Shown here piece by piece: positions 23,019 to 35,734 of a DNA stretch of 64,000 bases; positions within the stretch are counted from its first letter, which is position 1; each line of letters starts with the position of its first letter. The DNA is taken from positions 598,360 to 662,359 of the forward strand of contig SCFE01000006.1 of assembly GCA_004352715.1 (NCBI GenBank), given 5' to 3'. The stretch comes from Hofstenia miamia. Lineage: Eukaryota > Xenacoelomorpha > Acoela. A program made the position numbers and the translations under genes. The notes under the pieces are model-generated. The model was not told the origin of the DNA. It worked only from the letters and a program-made list of their open reading frames with translations, and did not search any database.

Positions 23019-23630
23019 ATTCTGAGCTCAGTCAAAAGACTATATAAAAATCATATTTTCATTCTATTTTACAACTAATTAAGTAAACTAAAAGTCATAA
23101 GGATATGGTCTTATGTACACAAAACAAAACTTCTCACATAGTAACTAAGTAGTGTTAGGTATAACTTAATAAGCAGAAATTTTTAAGATTAGAGTAAACA
23201 TTCTGAAAAATAAAGACTGTACTAACTTAGATACTTCGGACCTTTAAAACCTTCAAAATAATTTTTATCCATTGATATTAGAGGAACTAAAGGTATGCTG
23301 AGCTGCTTAGAACTAAACATTATGTTTTTGTGCAGATTTTTTTTAATTACCACACACTATATGTACTACCCCCTCATCCATGGCAGCTAATTTCATGAGC
23401 AAGGTGTTCTCAATGACTTATAAATTAGATATCTTATGCAAAATTCTATATATATATTTTTGCATTGGATGAGAACACACTACAAAAGTCAGGTCATTTT
23501 GGAAACTCAGAGCCTAATTGATTTAGCTAAATAATATTGTTATTGTTATAGGAGAACTGCTTCTACACATATTTCAAGTAAGACATCAAATTATGACAAG
23601 AATGCATAATGCAGTTGTTCATGCTATCAC
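23019..23630. other. AT-rich non-coding stretch
   Basis: Nothing recognised. Confidence 0.4.
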
Positions 23631-24650
23631 TGTAATAGCATTGTGTGTTGATTTAATTATGTCTTCTTTTATATTTGTAGTGGCTGTCAACAACAGAGTT
23701 ATTGACCTGAATGATTACAATGAAAATTGTTGTTGCAAGGAATGATGTGGCTCAGCTCTAGATGTGTCTAATTCTTATACAAAAACTTCTTTATGAAGAT
23801 TTTGTCTGTCTTCATTGATGACTTGTCTCAAGAAAATGGCCACTATAAGAAGTAGAATACAAATGAAGTCAGAGCCCTATCACAGGTTGCATTAGTTGAT
23901 GTGGTTCTATTTGCAATCTCATCTTAAAGTTATCCCTAATCAAATTTACTGTATTAGTGCTTATGTAAAATCACTGGGTTGAAGCTAGGGAGAACTATGC
24001 CAGAGGACTTAATGTCAAAGCAGAAGGTCACTTAGGTGAACATTTACTAGAGCAACAGTGATTCTAACAGAACTAACAGGTAAGCAAAAAACATTAGTAT
24101 TTTATCTTTGTAACTAGTAACTGTTTAGATCTCCACAAGAAAGAAACAAAAATCAAAGATAACCAATTCCATGGCATCATGCCAAAGTGATGTCCATAGC
24201 TAAAGGTTTAGAAATGTTCATGTGTGGTGCTTTGCTATATGTCTAACTAATTATTATCTAGCCAAATAAAAAGGTCTCAGTAGTTTTCTTAGATCTCAAC
24301 CAATAATTAAATAGCATGTGTTTGCCATGCATTTGTGCTAGCCAACAGGCATCATTTAACCACAGTGTTATTTATTATCAGTTGCATGTACATGTTGAAT
24401 TTGAAAGCCAAAGTTTTAAAGCCTATATATAACCATATCTGTAATCTAAAGCAGATCCATGATTTTGGAATGATCCCTCACAAATTAATTGAGTAATAAT
24501 AACATGTGGACAACAGCTATTAGCATAATACTACAATTTAAATAAATGTCATTAATAAATTTACATCATCAGATAGTAATAAAGTGAAAATTAATGTAAT
24601 TAACAAATAAAATGATTTTAACATTGGGTGTTCCCAAGTGACTCTACACA
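23631..24650 (-). repeat. probable 3' LTR of the Ty3/Gypsy element
   Basis: On the minus strand a purine tract (AAGTAAGGGGG, 24651-24661) is followed at once by TGTGTAGAGTC, a textbook polypurine tract and LTR start. The other edge is tentative: a plus-strand TGTAATAGCATT at 23631 would give about 1.02 kb, close to the two LTR-like repeats at 17.4 and 20.6 kb. Confidence 0.4.
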
Positions 24651-24661
24651 CCCCCTTACTT
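24651..24661 (-). other. polypurine tract
   Basis: AAGTAAGGGGG on the minus strand directly before a TGTG LTR start. Such tracts prime plus-strand synthesis in LTR retrotransposons. Confidence 0.5.
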
Positions 24662-24859
24662 GATTTAAGTTTGCAGTAACATGCAGATGAGAGGACCAGC
24701 TAATAACTGTTGTTTTTCTTCTACCATTAGCACTGCTAAGGCTTCATCCCAACTAACCATTCTGTGAACTGAGAGTGTTTCATTAACTGCATCAAAGCTT
24801 CACACTGTGTGACCACTTCATTCTTTAGGTGAAATAATATGATTGTTTTGAGACAAGGA

Positions 24860-26100
24860 TCAATGGGGGCAGTCCTTCCTCAGATGTTTCAGCCTTTGTG
24901 TAAAAATGCTGTACAGTTGCAAACCTTTCAGAGCAATCATTAGTGTCATGGCCACATCTATGTTTGATGTGTGGGCCTTGAAAGCATTAATCTGAATATG
25001 TGGATAAAAATGGATGACAACTTCTCTTAGTGATCCCCCATGAGTAGCATGATCCATGAAGGGTGAGCAGAATTCATTTACTTGGCTTTGTGTGATTTTT
25101 TCTGGGTCATAAACTTCAGCCCTTAACAAAGTAATGATTTCTTTTTGTACATTGTAATATTTTGTGATAGTCTCCACAGTCTTTGTCCACATTAAATCTA
25201 CTACAGACTGAACTAGGATTAGTACTCTGGGGTTTGCTTGGGTGATGTAATCCATTACATTTTGCAACTGCTCATGTATGACTGCCCTTTTTGGAAGATA
25301 TCTCAGATTGTCATTTTCCCATCAATGAAAGCACACTCTGGATTATCACTCTGGATGAGTTTTTCTCTGGTGGGTTTTTGTGTCAAAATGAAAATAGGGG
25401 TGGAGTATCTTGTCACCAACTCTGGACAACATAGTTTTTTTTCTTCATTATGGCAAGACTTATTTGTAAATGGTAGACTTGCAGTACCTAAATGAAAGGA
25501 TTGGGAGATTAAGGGGGTTATCAAGTCACTATGGGGGTCCCTTACATTAATTAACATATTATTGGAATTACTAAAATTAGAATTAATGTTTTTATCCTGA
25601 ATCACCAACTCCCCCTGAGCATGTGGAGCTATTTGTCACTCTACAATGCATTGGAATGGGAGGCTTCAACCATCATCTGCTCTCCAGTTTGCTGAGCCAT
25701 TTGTTGCCACAGTGAATGTGGAATCTGCTCAGAACCATCTCTACATCCCCACTTTCTATCACAGGCCTCCTTGGGCAGAGAAATTTGTCTCTCACATCCT
25801 GCAGAAGCATTGTGGCTTGTGTCCATCCTCCAGTGGATCCTTCTTTGTAATGGTGGAGGTGGTGACTTGTGTTGTTTCCTCTTTCATTTCATCATTACTA
25901 AACAGTAGAGATGAGATAAAGGTCCCACACAGTGGGATCAAATTTACTAATATTTCTAGCCATATGTTGAGGCATTACTCAAATATTGGGACTATTATCA
26001 TAATTTTATCATAACTTGCATCAAAATCAATGTCATCAAATTCTTCCTCACTGAACTCTGTGAGGTTGTCAAACTGCTCATATACATTAATACCATTATT
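24860..26100 (-). pseudogene. retroelement ORF of unknown function, copy 3, downstream of integrase
   Basis: The clear part at 25267-24860 has ANPRVLILVQSVVDLMW, YYNVQKEIITLLRAEV, GGSLREVVIHFYPHIQINA and IDVAMTLMIALKGLQLY. This matches copies 1 and 2 block for block. Upstream, REKLIQSDNPECAFIDGKM (about 25370-25310) matches their SKEIMLRNDNRERVYIEGM. It lies after the integrase and about 200 bp before the polypurine tract. That is where an env-type third ORF would be, yet no signal peptide or membrane helix is seen. Stops interrupt 25300-26100. Confidence 0.6.
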
Positions 26101-26129
26101 AATTAACATAAATTCATTATCATCATCAA

Positions 26130-28340
26130 TGATGACATTCTCTATAGCCTTAATGGCTCTTTTGAGCTGTTGAAAATGAACCTATTTTCCATTATTCAAA
26201 ACATATGTGTTATGGTCTAATACCTTTTTGATCATAAAAGGACTTTGCCAATTGCAAGTTTTCTCACCTGATTTGTATTGTTTATTTGACACTGAAAATA
26301 TGTAAAAACTTTATCACCTCTTTTATGGGCATCTCCATATAGTTTTTTGTTGAAATTTCATTTCTGTCTGACAACAGATGAGTTGGTGTTGTGACATACT
26401 ATTAAATGTACCTCATGAATGTCATTGATTAGTCTCCTGACATATCCATCTATTGTTTTTTCATGGAATTTTGGGTACATCATTGAAAGAGCAGTTATTG
26501 CCTCATGCCAAACATGGCCTTGGAGGGGCTTATCTTGATGGTAGAATGTACTAAAGTGTTGTAAAAGAACTCTATCCTTTTGATGATGCACCTCCAGTTC
26601 TTCCCTGCAGTTCAAGACAGCATGACTCTAATTAGCTTAACTAACATTTTGTTCAATCTCTCTACTAGCCTGTTGGATTGGGGGTAGTACACCATTGTGA
26701 ATTCATGCAAGATCTCCAGTTCTCACATCAAAACTTGAATGAGGGTATTCTCAAATTAAGGACTGTGTTCCATTAATAACTTCTCCATTAGGCCCAGCTT
26801 TAAGATCCACTCTTTAATAATTATCTAGCCAATGACTTCAGCAGTCATACTGTTTAGAGGAATGATTCTGGCATACTTTGTAAAGTGGTCTATTAAGCCT
26901 AATAAGTTCTGATACCCATCATCATCTCTGGACAGTTGTTAAAGGTTCATATGCACAATCTCATTGGTGTGTTCTGTAGAACAGTTTTCAAATTTGGCTC
27001 TCTGCTCAGGAAAATGGCTGTTAGACTGTAGTAAAAATTTTTTCACACTTGTTGATGACATCAATCACAGTGGCTCACACCAATGGTGACATAGTGGGTG
27101 TTGAACATATTTTCAGTTTGAATAATGCTGAGGTGTTCACACTCATGTACTTTCACTACAAGATGCTGTCAAATGTACTCAGGGACTGCAAGGCAGTTGA
27201 TGCAGCTCTTTGTATACAACAAGCCTCTGTTGTTGATTTGCCAATTATACAGATGAAAGTATCAGGTTGTGATCAGGCTGAAATTTGTTGAAGGCTTCTT
27301 AATTTTCATGATGATTTCACAAAGGATCTTGTTATGGTGTTAATACTTAATGATCTCATGAATGGTGATTTCCTCTTTGATCATGATCTACAAAACAGGC
27401 CTGCCTTGGCAGTCAGTGTTAATTTCCAGCAGGAGATCATACTCTGTGGTCAGGATGAAACTGAACTTGAATGTTTCTTCACTTGGTTTTTTCAGATCTA
27501 ACTTGTAACTAGGCAGGGCTGTCCAATAATTGGCATTTAAATTAAGGTGACCAGGACAGTGCTTTACTGAAAACAAAAAGTCATTTAAATACTTGATCCA
27601 GCTCATGAGGATATTTGATTTGTCACTAGAAAATTTCTTTAGCACTATTATCTGTTCTCACTACAAATGGTCTACTGAAAATAAAGTAATGAAATTTCCT
27701 TAAGGACTAAACTAGGTTGAGCATTTCACACTTTGTGGCTCCATAATGTATCTCTGAGGGCTTTAATTTTTTACTAAAGTACTGTACCAGGCTCTCTACT
27801 CCATCTTTGATTTGACTCAGTACTAAGCTGACAGCCATGGTGCTAGTATCACAATCAATCATGAAGGGCTTCTTTTAATCAGGAGTATTTAGACTAGGAA
27901 TTTTTTTCAACTCTTGTTTGATGCAGTCAAGCTTCTCTTGCTCTTGCCACATCCATTGGAAATCAACACTCTTCTTCAGTAGTTGAGATGTATACTTTGT
28001 TTTGTTTGCCAATTCAGGGATAAACATCCCATAATAATTTAGGAACTCATTAACTGTTGTATATCTTTTCTTGTTCTTGGTGTTTCAATTCTATCTAAGA
28101 AATCCTTTGCAAACCTTTTTTATCAATATCTTTCCATGCTGAATTATGCATCCAAGGAAGACCACTTGCAGTTGTACAAGGGAGCACTTGTTGCATTTAC
28201 CTTCCATTCAGCACTATTCAGTAAGTCTAGGGTTCAGTGGAGTTTCTCCAGATGTTCTTTGAATGTATGGCTTGCTATGAGGATATCATCAATATACTCT
28301 AAGATTCCACATTCTAGAACATTTCACATTTCAAAGAAGA
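26130..28340 (-). mobile_element. Ty3/Gypsy-type pol (RT, RNase H, integrase), degenerate
   Basis: Read on the minus strand. The RT catalytic motif ILEYIDDILIASHTF is at about 28310-28265 and the post-RT FLNYYGMFIPELANKT at about 28050-28000. RNase H motifs are at about 27870-27660 (FMIDCDTS, QYFSKKLKPSEIHYGATK, FVVRTDNSA). The FSVKHCPGHLNLNA linker is at about 27565. The integrase core is at about 26930-26640 (YQNLLGLIDHFTKYA, VYYPQSNRLVERLNKML), and a GPY/F-like end at about 26270-26170 (WQSPFMIKKVLDHNTYVLNNGK). Frames are broken by stops and shifts, so it is inactive. The RT fingers, protease and a conventional upstream gag are missing beyond 28340. Confidence 0.85.
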
Positions 28341-28344
28341 TAAA

Positions 28345-31300
28345 GAATAGAATTATTTATGTCCTCATTTCTTCATTTGATTTGTTTGATATTCACAACC
28401 TGACATTTAGTATGAATTACTACCATTACATTTAAATAATATCAAATAGCTTATAAACATGTTTGCACTAACTTCTTTATATAAAGAAAGAGAATGATAG
28501 TGCAAGGATGAGCTTAGTCTGCAAAAATCAATCATGATGCTGAGAATTTGATGAAGATATTACTAATTCCAGATGTCAAAGTATTTAGGCTTGCATCTAT
28601 CTTAATTTAAATAACAGAATAAATACAAGATAGAGTAAATAAACAAAATTTTAACATGTATAGTGTAGAATCTGGACAATTGTTGGAATGAACAATATTG
28701 AGTAAGGCTAGACCAATTTTAACATTAACAACCTCCTTTTACAATGTGTACCATTTCAAACAGTTAAGCATGTGATCTAAGTAATATCAATTAATAATAT
28801 CAGTTAAGATTATTGATACAACTACTTATAATATAACCAGTAATTAAACTCCATTTTGATTTACAGTTTGATGTCATCAGGGTCAAAACCTGATGCTGCA
28901 CAATGCAACAAAAGGAAGAACAAACATGGCAAACAATCACCAGTTGCCATGGAATAGATTGTGACTCACAAACAAGCCTCAGTGCAAGGGAGTGCTTTTA
29001 TTGCATGGTAATTGGAATTGAGTGCATTTGTTGTTTTTGTTATGATGGAAGTTTGCAATAAAGAATGTTTGCAACCTGGATGCATCAGCTTATTATAGAT
29101 CCTACATATGAATGACCCTAGATATAAATATAAATATATGAACCATCTGTACATGTAAACAATCAATACAGCCCACAGAAATAAGGTCTTAGACAGTCTG
29201 TAAGATAAGTGAACTTTGCAACTACCTGAGTTGGCAAATACTGTAGTGGGGCTCTTAGGCACCTTATAATATCACAGATCTTATTATTATACTGTAAGAA
29301 TTTGGATCTAAAATATGTTAACCTAAATGTAGCTTTCCAGCTATTTGATGACACGTTCTTATTTCAGTAAATGAATGGATTATAAAGTTAAACAGATAAG
29401 AACTCCTATCAGTATAACTACCATATGAACACAAATTGAGTTTCAGGCTACTAGCTGCACTATGTTGTGAATGGCTGATTGTGCAGCTGCTCTGAAATTC
29501 CTTTAAGTGAATTGGGGGAACACCTGAGAAATACCCATGCACTCAAGCATTTAGTTTTCTGTTGCCATATATAATCAAACCTGATAATACACAAAGATAA
29601 TTCTGATGAAACTAAATTCATCATACAACCTATTAGTTTATTAATAGTCTTGGTTTCCTCTTGTTTTATTTCTTTGTTACCACATTATGTCACAATACTC
29701 TGTTGAATAAATATATACTTATAAAAATTGTAAACAAGTAAAAACAATAATCAGATAAATAATCACAACATGATTGTCAACTTAATAAAACTCTGGTAAT
29801 TGACATTTAGAAGACCTGACAATAGCCACTTATTATTGTACTTGAAACTCTACTTATTTAACTATTCTTGTCTATTTAATTCAAAGCAGTCAATTCATTA
29901 AATACCTTAACAGCATTTTAACTCAGAACTTAAAGTAGCGTTCCTAAGCATAAATGAATTATTGTAATGATTATACATGTATAATTTCACCTATCATTCA
30001 ACTAAAAAATTATCAGCAGGTTGAATTTGAATCATGTGCATATGCTTTTGGATTTTTTGAGCATAGTGTCAAGTAGTAAATGCTAAGATAAATGTATTAA
30101 CATTAATGAATTTGTGTGATGTGGCATCATTTACTATAGAAGTAAGAATCATTAGGGTGCATTATGACAGCACATTGGGCTTAGTTCATAGTTAGCTCAA
30201 AAATTGGCTTCTTCATTTTATCAGGTGATTGGCCTGTTGTTTGCTTACTATTTAAATAATGTTAGCTATGCTGCTGTGAAATGGCAAGCCTAACATCTAA
30301 AAATGATTCATTTTGATATTTTTGGATATTCAGTTTCAAATTCATTTATTGAAATAAAGTTTTGCATGGCAATAGTAACTGGATTTCATATTTCTAAGAA
30401 AAAATATTTAGTGCAATTTAGAATTGAATCATGAAAAAATGTTTGTTTATATTAAATTATTTTATGACTAAGAACAGCATATATCAAATGCAGGAAATGC
30501 TAAAAACTCCTAAAAATCAATATAGTGTTATGAGAACAAAGGAGACACTCATGCAATTGTCAACAGTAAAGAAAAGAAAGCTTTTTTTAATTACATAAAA
30601 ACTTGAGTCAATAACAAGGGGATTGTGCTTTTGCCACAGCCTCCTTACTCCCTATTGTCAATTTGATGGATAAATATGATTGACAGATTTTGATGATTTC
30701 AGAACTAAGATTCTTAATTCCACAGATGAAAATCATGATAATATTAAGGAGTATTTACATATTTAAAAGCTGATGACTTTGATTCCCACATTTGATAATT
30801 TGAAGAACATATTAAATATAATTTCAACTGATGACGATTGCATATGACAATATATTACCTGTGCTTTTTACATTTAATGTGTATGATATATTTACATGAT
30901 TTTGATCATAAATTGGCAATGTGAAAAAACAAGCTTTTTTGTTACAGCACATACATTAATTCTAAGCATGTAGCAAAATAGACAATTTTAGGCAAATTTT
31001 GTGAAATTGGTCAATAGGTGGCATGAATTTGTCATATAATTAAAAAATATAATATATCATTTTCTACTTGGGACACATACCATTTTCAAGGATGGGGAAG
31101 CATTTAAACTATTAATATCAATATAATTCTTAGAGAAATCTAAACTGACAGTAGACCTCTTTATTAGGAGATAATTTGTAGTACACTGGACTTCCTGTTT
31201 ACCCAAAATCTGTTATTTAATTAATATTTAGACATTGAATGGATGGTCACATGATTTTCTCTATTTAAGATTGCAATGAAGCTATCACTTCAAAATATAG

Positions 31301-31460
31301 TAGAGGAAATTCCAAAAAATCAAAGTTTTCTATGATTGCTAAATTTGATGTTCTGTCATTAAATAATATTAAACTATATTCAATGAAGCTATGAGGAGTA
31401 AAAGATAATAGACATTTCATTGTGGTTAAATCCCAATGTACTTTTTAAGATAAAAATTGA
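28345..31460. other. AT-rich stretch, possible 5' remains of the Gypsy element
   Basis: No clear RT fingers, protease, gag or matching 5' LTR could be found by eye. Short minus-strand frames at 28966-29262 and 29318-29542 have no recognisable motif. Confidence 0.4.
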
Positions 31461-31469
31461 GCAACATCA

Positions 31470-31736
31470 TTTGCAGGTTTCAAATAAAGCATTTGAAACA
31501 TTCTATAATGACATTGAAACCAAATGGCACAACCTGGGATTGTCAGAAAAAAAACTGCTGATTTGAAAGATTTTCACTGACTAGAACAAAGAAAAATACA
31601 CAATTCAGATCATTTATTAATGTAGAGTGTGTTCTGGGACAAAGCACTGCCTTCTTTCAACAGACATTTCAAAATTATTGATTGTTTTTAGATATGTTAC
31701 TGAAATTATATTGATCAATCAGAACTTTTCAAATAC
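31470..31736 (+). mobile_element. LINE RT relic interrupted by a MITE
   Basis: Translates in part as VSNKAFETFYNDIETKWHN followed by LGLSEKKLL, resembling RT motif A and the following helix (SKAFDTVDHDIL..LxxLGLS). It then decays. The hAT MITE inserts directly after it. Confidence 0.4.
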
Positions 31737-31744
31737 ATTTAAGC

Positions 31745-32142
31745 TAGGCCCCTGTGAGCCCAGTAATTCTGGCATGAGCTGAGCCCGAGCTCAAGCCGGG
31801 CCCGAGCCAAGCCTTAATTCGTATATATATATATTGTATTGTAAAAGTAAAAAAATATATATTGTATTGCAAAAGTAAAAAAATTCGTATATATATATAT
31901 TGTATTGTAAAAGTAAAAACTATTGAATAAAAGTACAAGAAATTCTAACGCATAAATATATGGAAAAACGTTAGTTTTGGAAACTTATGATCGAAATGAA
32001 TGCTGCTACATTAAGCCAACAGTTAATATATTTTACACGTGTTTGCTTGGAAATTCTAGGCTCAGCTCAGGCTCAGCTGAATGTTTTTAAAAGTGCGAGC
32101 CGAGCCCGAGCTTGAACAAACCCAAGCCCTCGCAGGGGCCTA
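31745..32142. mobile_element. hAT-type MITE with 8-bp target duplication
   Basis: Inverted termini TAGGCCCCTGTGAG and (reverse complement of the right end) TAGGCCCCTGCGAGG. The direct repeat ATTTAAGC lies on both sides (31737-31744 and 32143-32150), an 8-bp target duplication typical of hAT elements. The ends are GC-rich with repeated GAGCCCGAGC words. The middle has three imperfect repeats of a TATATTGTATTGTAAAAGTAAAAA unit. No transposase. Confidence 0.85.
31819..31920. repeat. tandem repeat inside the MITE
   Basis: Three imperfect units of about 34 bp built on TTCGTATATATATATTGTAT followed by TGTAAAAGTAAAAA. Confidence 0.8.
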
Positions 32143-32150
32143 ATTTAAGC

Positions 32151-33750
32151 ATTACTCCATTATTTTGTGAACTTAAGAATATCAGAAAATTATACCCTCA
32201 TCATATTTTAAAATTTGTACCTTTAAATAATAGCAAATTTCAATTTTTCCTTTACTCTTACATTATTTGCTCCTTCTAGGTGAATTCAATGGCACTGATT
32301 CCAAATTTGTTAGTAATTTGCTTTCATTGTGAAAATTTCTAATAAATTTCAAACATTCTAATAAATTGTAAGGTTGAGATACATAATAAAGTTGATGTTA
32401 CATGATGGGCTTTTGTAGTAGAGCAAAACACTGAAGTCAAATGCACAAACTGTAGCATTTGTTCCCATACACAATAGTTGTGTGCTCAGGGACAATCTAT
32501 TAAATAAAAAATTTTCTATTTCAAAGGGGCAAATGACACCAAGGTTACACCAAACATTTTAATCCATTCCTCACTGCTTAGTTGTAGAAATATGTTGATT
32601 TTACAATGGATTTTATGTTTTAATTAACCTAGTTGAAAAGAATTTCAAGCTAACTGAGATCCCAAATATTGATACAAAAATAATATTGAAAATCAAGTAC
32701 AATTATTGCAGAAGTTTATCCCTTTGAAATTGGAATGTCTACATATTTTCAAATTATTATCCAAAAATTAAAGTGCACTCAATTGTTTAATGCCCTGCTT
32801 AACAACTTTAATATGAAATATTTTATACAATCACAAAGTTTTAAGAAATTTTGCTGATCCCTGTAAACATAATTGATGTAACATGCAGTTTTTAGTATTA
32901 TATTAAATATGTATATGTATATTTATTACAAGACTAAAAAACATGGCTGTATTTGTTTGATTGAGGTTGTAGTTTGTTGATTTACTAAATATAATATTTA
33001 ATGTTGAATTAAAAGTAGTCTATATTTTAGTTGAAACATGGCTGTTTATATTTCATCTATGTTTTAAAATGATATCTTTTGTTTACATATGTCTTATCTA
33101 CACCAAAACTAGACAATTTACCTCAGAGGATGTGCTGGAACATGACCCATTGTGTATAATGCTTAAGAGCATTTAACTTAGTTCATTTGCACCAAGACAA
33201 AGCCCATCATGTAACAACCACTTAATAGCACACCATCATATGTCAACATGTTTCTGAAACTGATCAGTGTTAATACAATTATTTATGAATGTGACCCTGT
33301 TCTTCATAAGCTTAGGCTGAAATTAACCAATGGGAATCTATAGCCCCTACAAAAAAATCACAATGTGAATATATTTATTTCAAATTATTGTCACATCCAG
33401 GTAGTAATCAACAAGTCCTCATTCTGGTTTTCACATACTATTACCAAAAAATCGACACTGCACAAATTAAGAACCACCTTAATCATATATTGTTATTCAA
33501 TTTACATTTGTACATGATTGTCTATCAGCATGGATTAAATTCGTGCTTATATATTTTTTCTTCAACTGTAGATTAAAATTTTGTTTTCTCTTCATCAATT
33601 ACAAAGCTGCTAATAACAAGATGGAAACTAACATATGTGTTTATATAGTAACAGACAAAGATTTGCTTAAGTAGCTCAGAAACACTGAAGAATCATAGCT
33701 TCAACAGTTAACATATTAAAAAATAACAAATAATAATTGCACTAACATAA
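32151..33750. other. AT-rich non-coding stretch
   Basis: No gene, RNA or repeat recognised. Confidence 0.45.
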
Positions 33751-33759
33751 GGACATGGA

Positions 33760-34860
33760 AGCTAAGGAATATTAATAAGAAATTGAATATAATAATGAAT
33801 TCTGCTAGTCTCATCTGCTGGTTTGTCTAGGATTGAAATCCATTTGGCCTGAATAATCATTGGGACTGTGACTACAATCAAGAAAGGAAGAAAATAGAGC
33901 TTGCCCAGAGTAGCTCCCTGTATGAGAAGTTGATTGTCACTAAAAATAGTATCACCAGGAGAATATCTAAGAATGACCAAAATAAAAGTTGTGCTTACTT
34001 AGTAGTACCTGATATGACAACTTTCTATTTAGAGGATTGACAATGTCAATAGATAATTCAGAAGAATCCTAATACTAATTATCATTTGAAATGGAAGCAG
34101 GAAGAATGGACCATGGAATCCACATATCCATGCTGTAGATCTTAATCATTAATAAGGATTGAGCAACTGGAAAATGATCATGTGTGATGTTATTAAAAGT
34201 GTGAAGCATAATGTATGATTCTATAAGAGGCCAAAAAAGACAATGTGATCTATTATCTTGTATCAAGCCTTCAAGGAAACACATTGCAAAGAACTTCAGT
34301 GAGGATGTGAACTAAATCCTCTTTTTCAGGCATAAGAGAAATGTGTTGAGTACCTATTAAAACATGAAAACCTAGAAAATCAGTAGCAGAATATAGGCCA
34401 GCTGAATCATTGATTTGATTAACAAAAGAACAAATTTTCTGAAGCCATTTCATGACCTTATTATAATGTGACATATCAAAACATACTAACAAATAATCTA
34501 TGTGAGTCCATGAAAGAAAATTTCCTAATTAGTATAAGAATATGGTTTGATGAAAACTGACATTTGGCAATCAAATAAAAGAGACCTATAGAGACCATTT
34601 AAAAGTTTATACCTAAAATTTGGGACTATGTTGAGATTGGAAAAAGCAATCTTTTATTCCAAATGTAGACAAAAATATTTTAAAGGCAGAATAGAGGACT
34701 TAGGAAACAAAAACAAGTAGGATGTAATAGGATTACATTCCTTAGTGAAATGAGAGCAATCAATAACTAGATATAATGTATTATTTACCTTAGAAATAAA
34801 AAGAAGAGGAGACCTAGAAGGAACAACGGCTGTTTTACCTGATTGAAGATGTTATTGTAA
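33760..34860 (-). mobile_element. decayed reverse transcriptase / RNase H, retroelement family uncertain
   Basis: On the minus strand from about 34850: GKTAVVPSRSPLLFISK, NTLYLVIDCSHF, FPKSSILPLKYF, LGFHVLIGTQHISLMPEKED (RT palm end and connection), then FSDNQLLIQGATLGKLYF and WISILDKPADETSR. The last is the NPADxxSR-like motif that ends RNase H in DIRS-like and related retroelements. The expected YxDD is degraded. Several stops and frameshifts. DIRS-like is my preferred reading, but Ty3/Gypsy cannot be excluded. Confidence 0.5.
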
Positions 34861-35356
34861 AATAATGTCTGCATACTGACATTTTCAAAGATGCAAAATA
34901 TGTACACTGTACATCATACATAACATCATAATATAACAAGGAGGGCTCAGCAAAAAAATATTGGGATAGAGTTTTTCACTAGATCCAGCATGAAAGTTGG
35001 CAAGGTGTCAACAGTAGTGTTGAACATTTTGACTGCACAAAGACAAATATATGTAGAGATTGCAATTGACTGAACTCCATGTCAAAAGTAAGAATACTAA
35101 GTGGCTGTTTGCTGCTGAGACTGATGTTGATAAACATGATCCTGGGACTTCTTCAAGGATTTGCTAAATATTAAATTTCTGGAGGTAGGAAATTCCTAAG
35201 CATTAAAGAGTTGTGTTTGATGTGGCTTTAAATTTATTTTGTATTAAATAATATGGAATTTATAATTTGAGGTAGCAAAGTTACCCCAAATGATGATGCC
35301 CAATATTTTAAAAGTAACGACGTAGAAGGGTTAAGTTAGCAAAGTTAACCTAGGCT

Positions 35357-35644
35357 ATGCAATTGATAATTATCAATAAGCTCTACCAAATCTGCAGTAT
35401 TCTTGTCACGTTAGAAATGATCACAAATGTTTTTATTTCTAATATGACGGTTCAATGCTTAACATTTTTAAGTAGAGAATTTTCTATAATAAATAGGTTG
35501 ATAAATTTCGATTTAGAAGCAATTTTGTACAAAGACAATCCAATGAAAATGTTTGAAGCTTACAAATTAGTTTCTATAGTTAAAATGCTTGTACCACTCG
35601 TGACATTTCTGATGTTTTGCATTTTCATTCATAACTTACATTAG
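35357..35644 (+). CDS. hypothetical 95-residue hydrophobic protein
   Basis: ATG-initiated frame with two hydrophobic segments (about residues 4-30 and 68-92) and a polar middle (NFDLEAILYKDNPMKMFEAY). It resembles no family I recognise and has no visible splice partners. It lies about 90 bp before a hAT element. It may be a chance frame in AT-rich DNA. Confidence 0.2.
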   Translation: MQLIIINKLYQICSILVTLEMITNVFISNMTVQCLTFLSREFSIINRLINFDLEAILYKDNPMKMFEAYKLVSIVKMLVPLVTFLMFCIFIHNLH

Positions 35645-35734
35645 CGTAAGTTTTTAATATTTAATAGAAACAGCAATGCACCATCAGATTCTTTTTTATT
35701 CAATTTTAGGAGGATGAATTGCATCAGGTATAAA

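Noticed and set aside
28966-29542. Two minus-strand frames of 98 and 74 residues
   Set aside because: No domain, signal or splice context, and length is within chance expectation for this composition.
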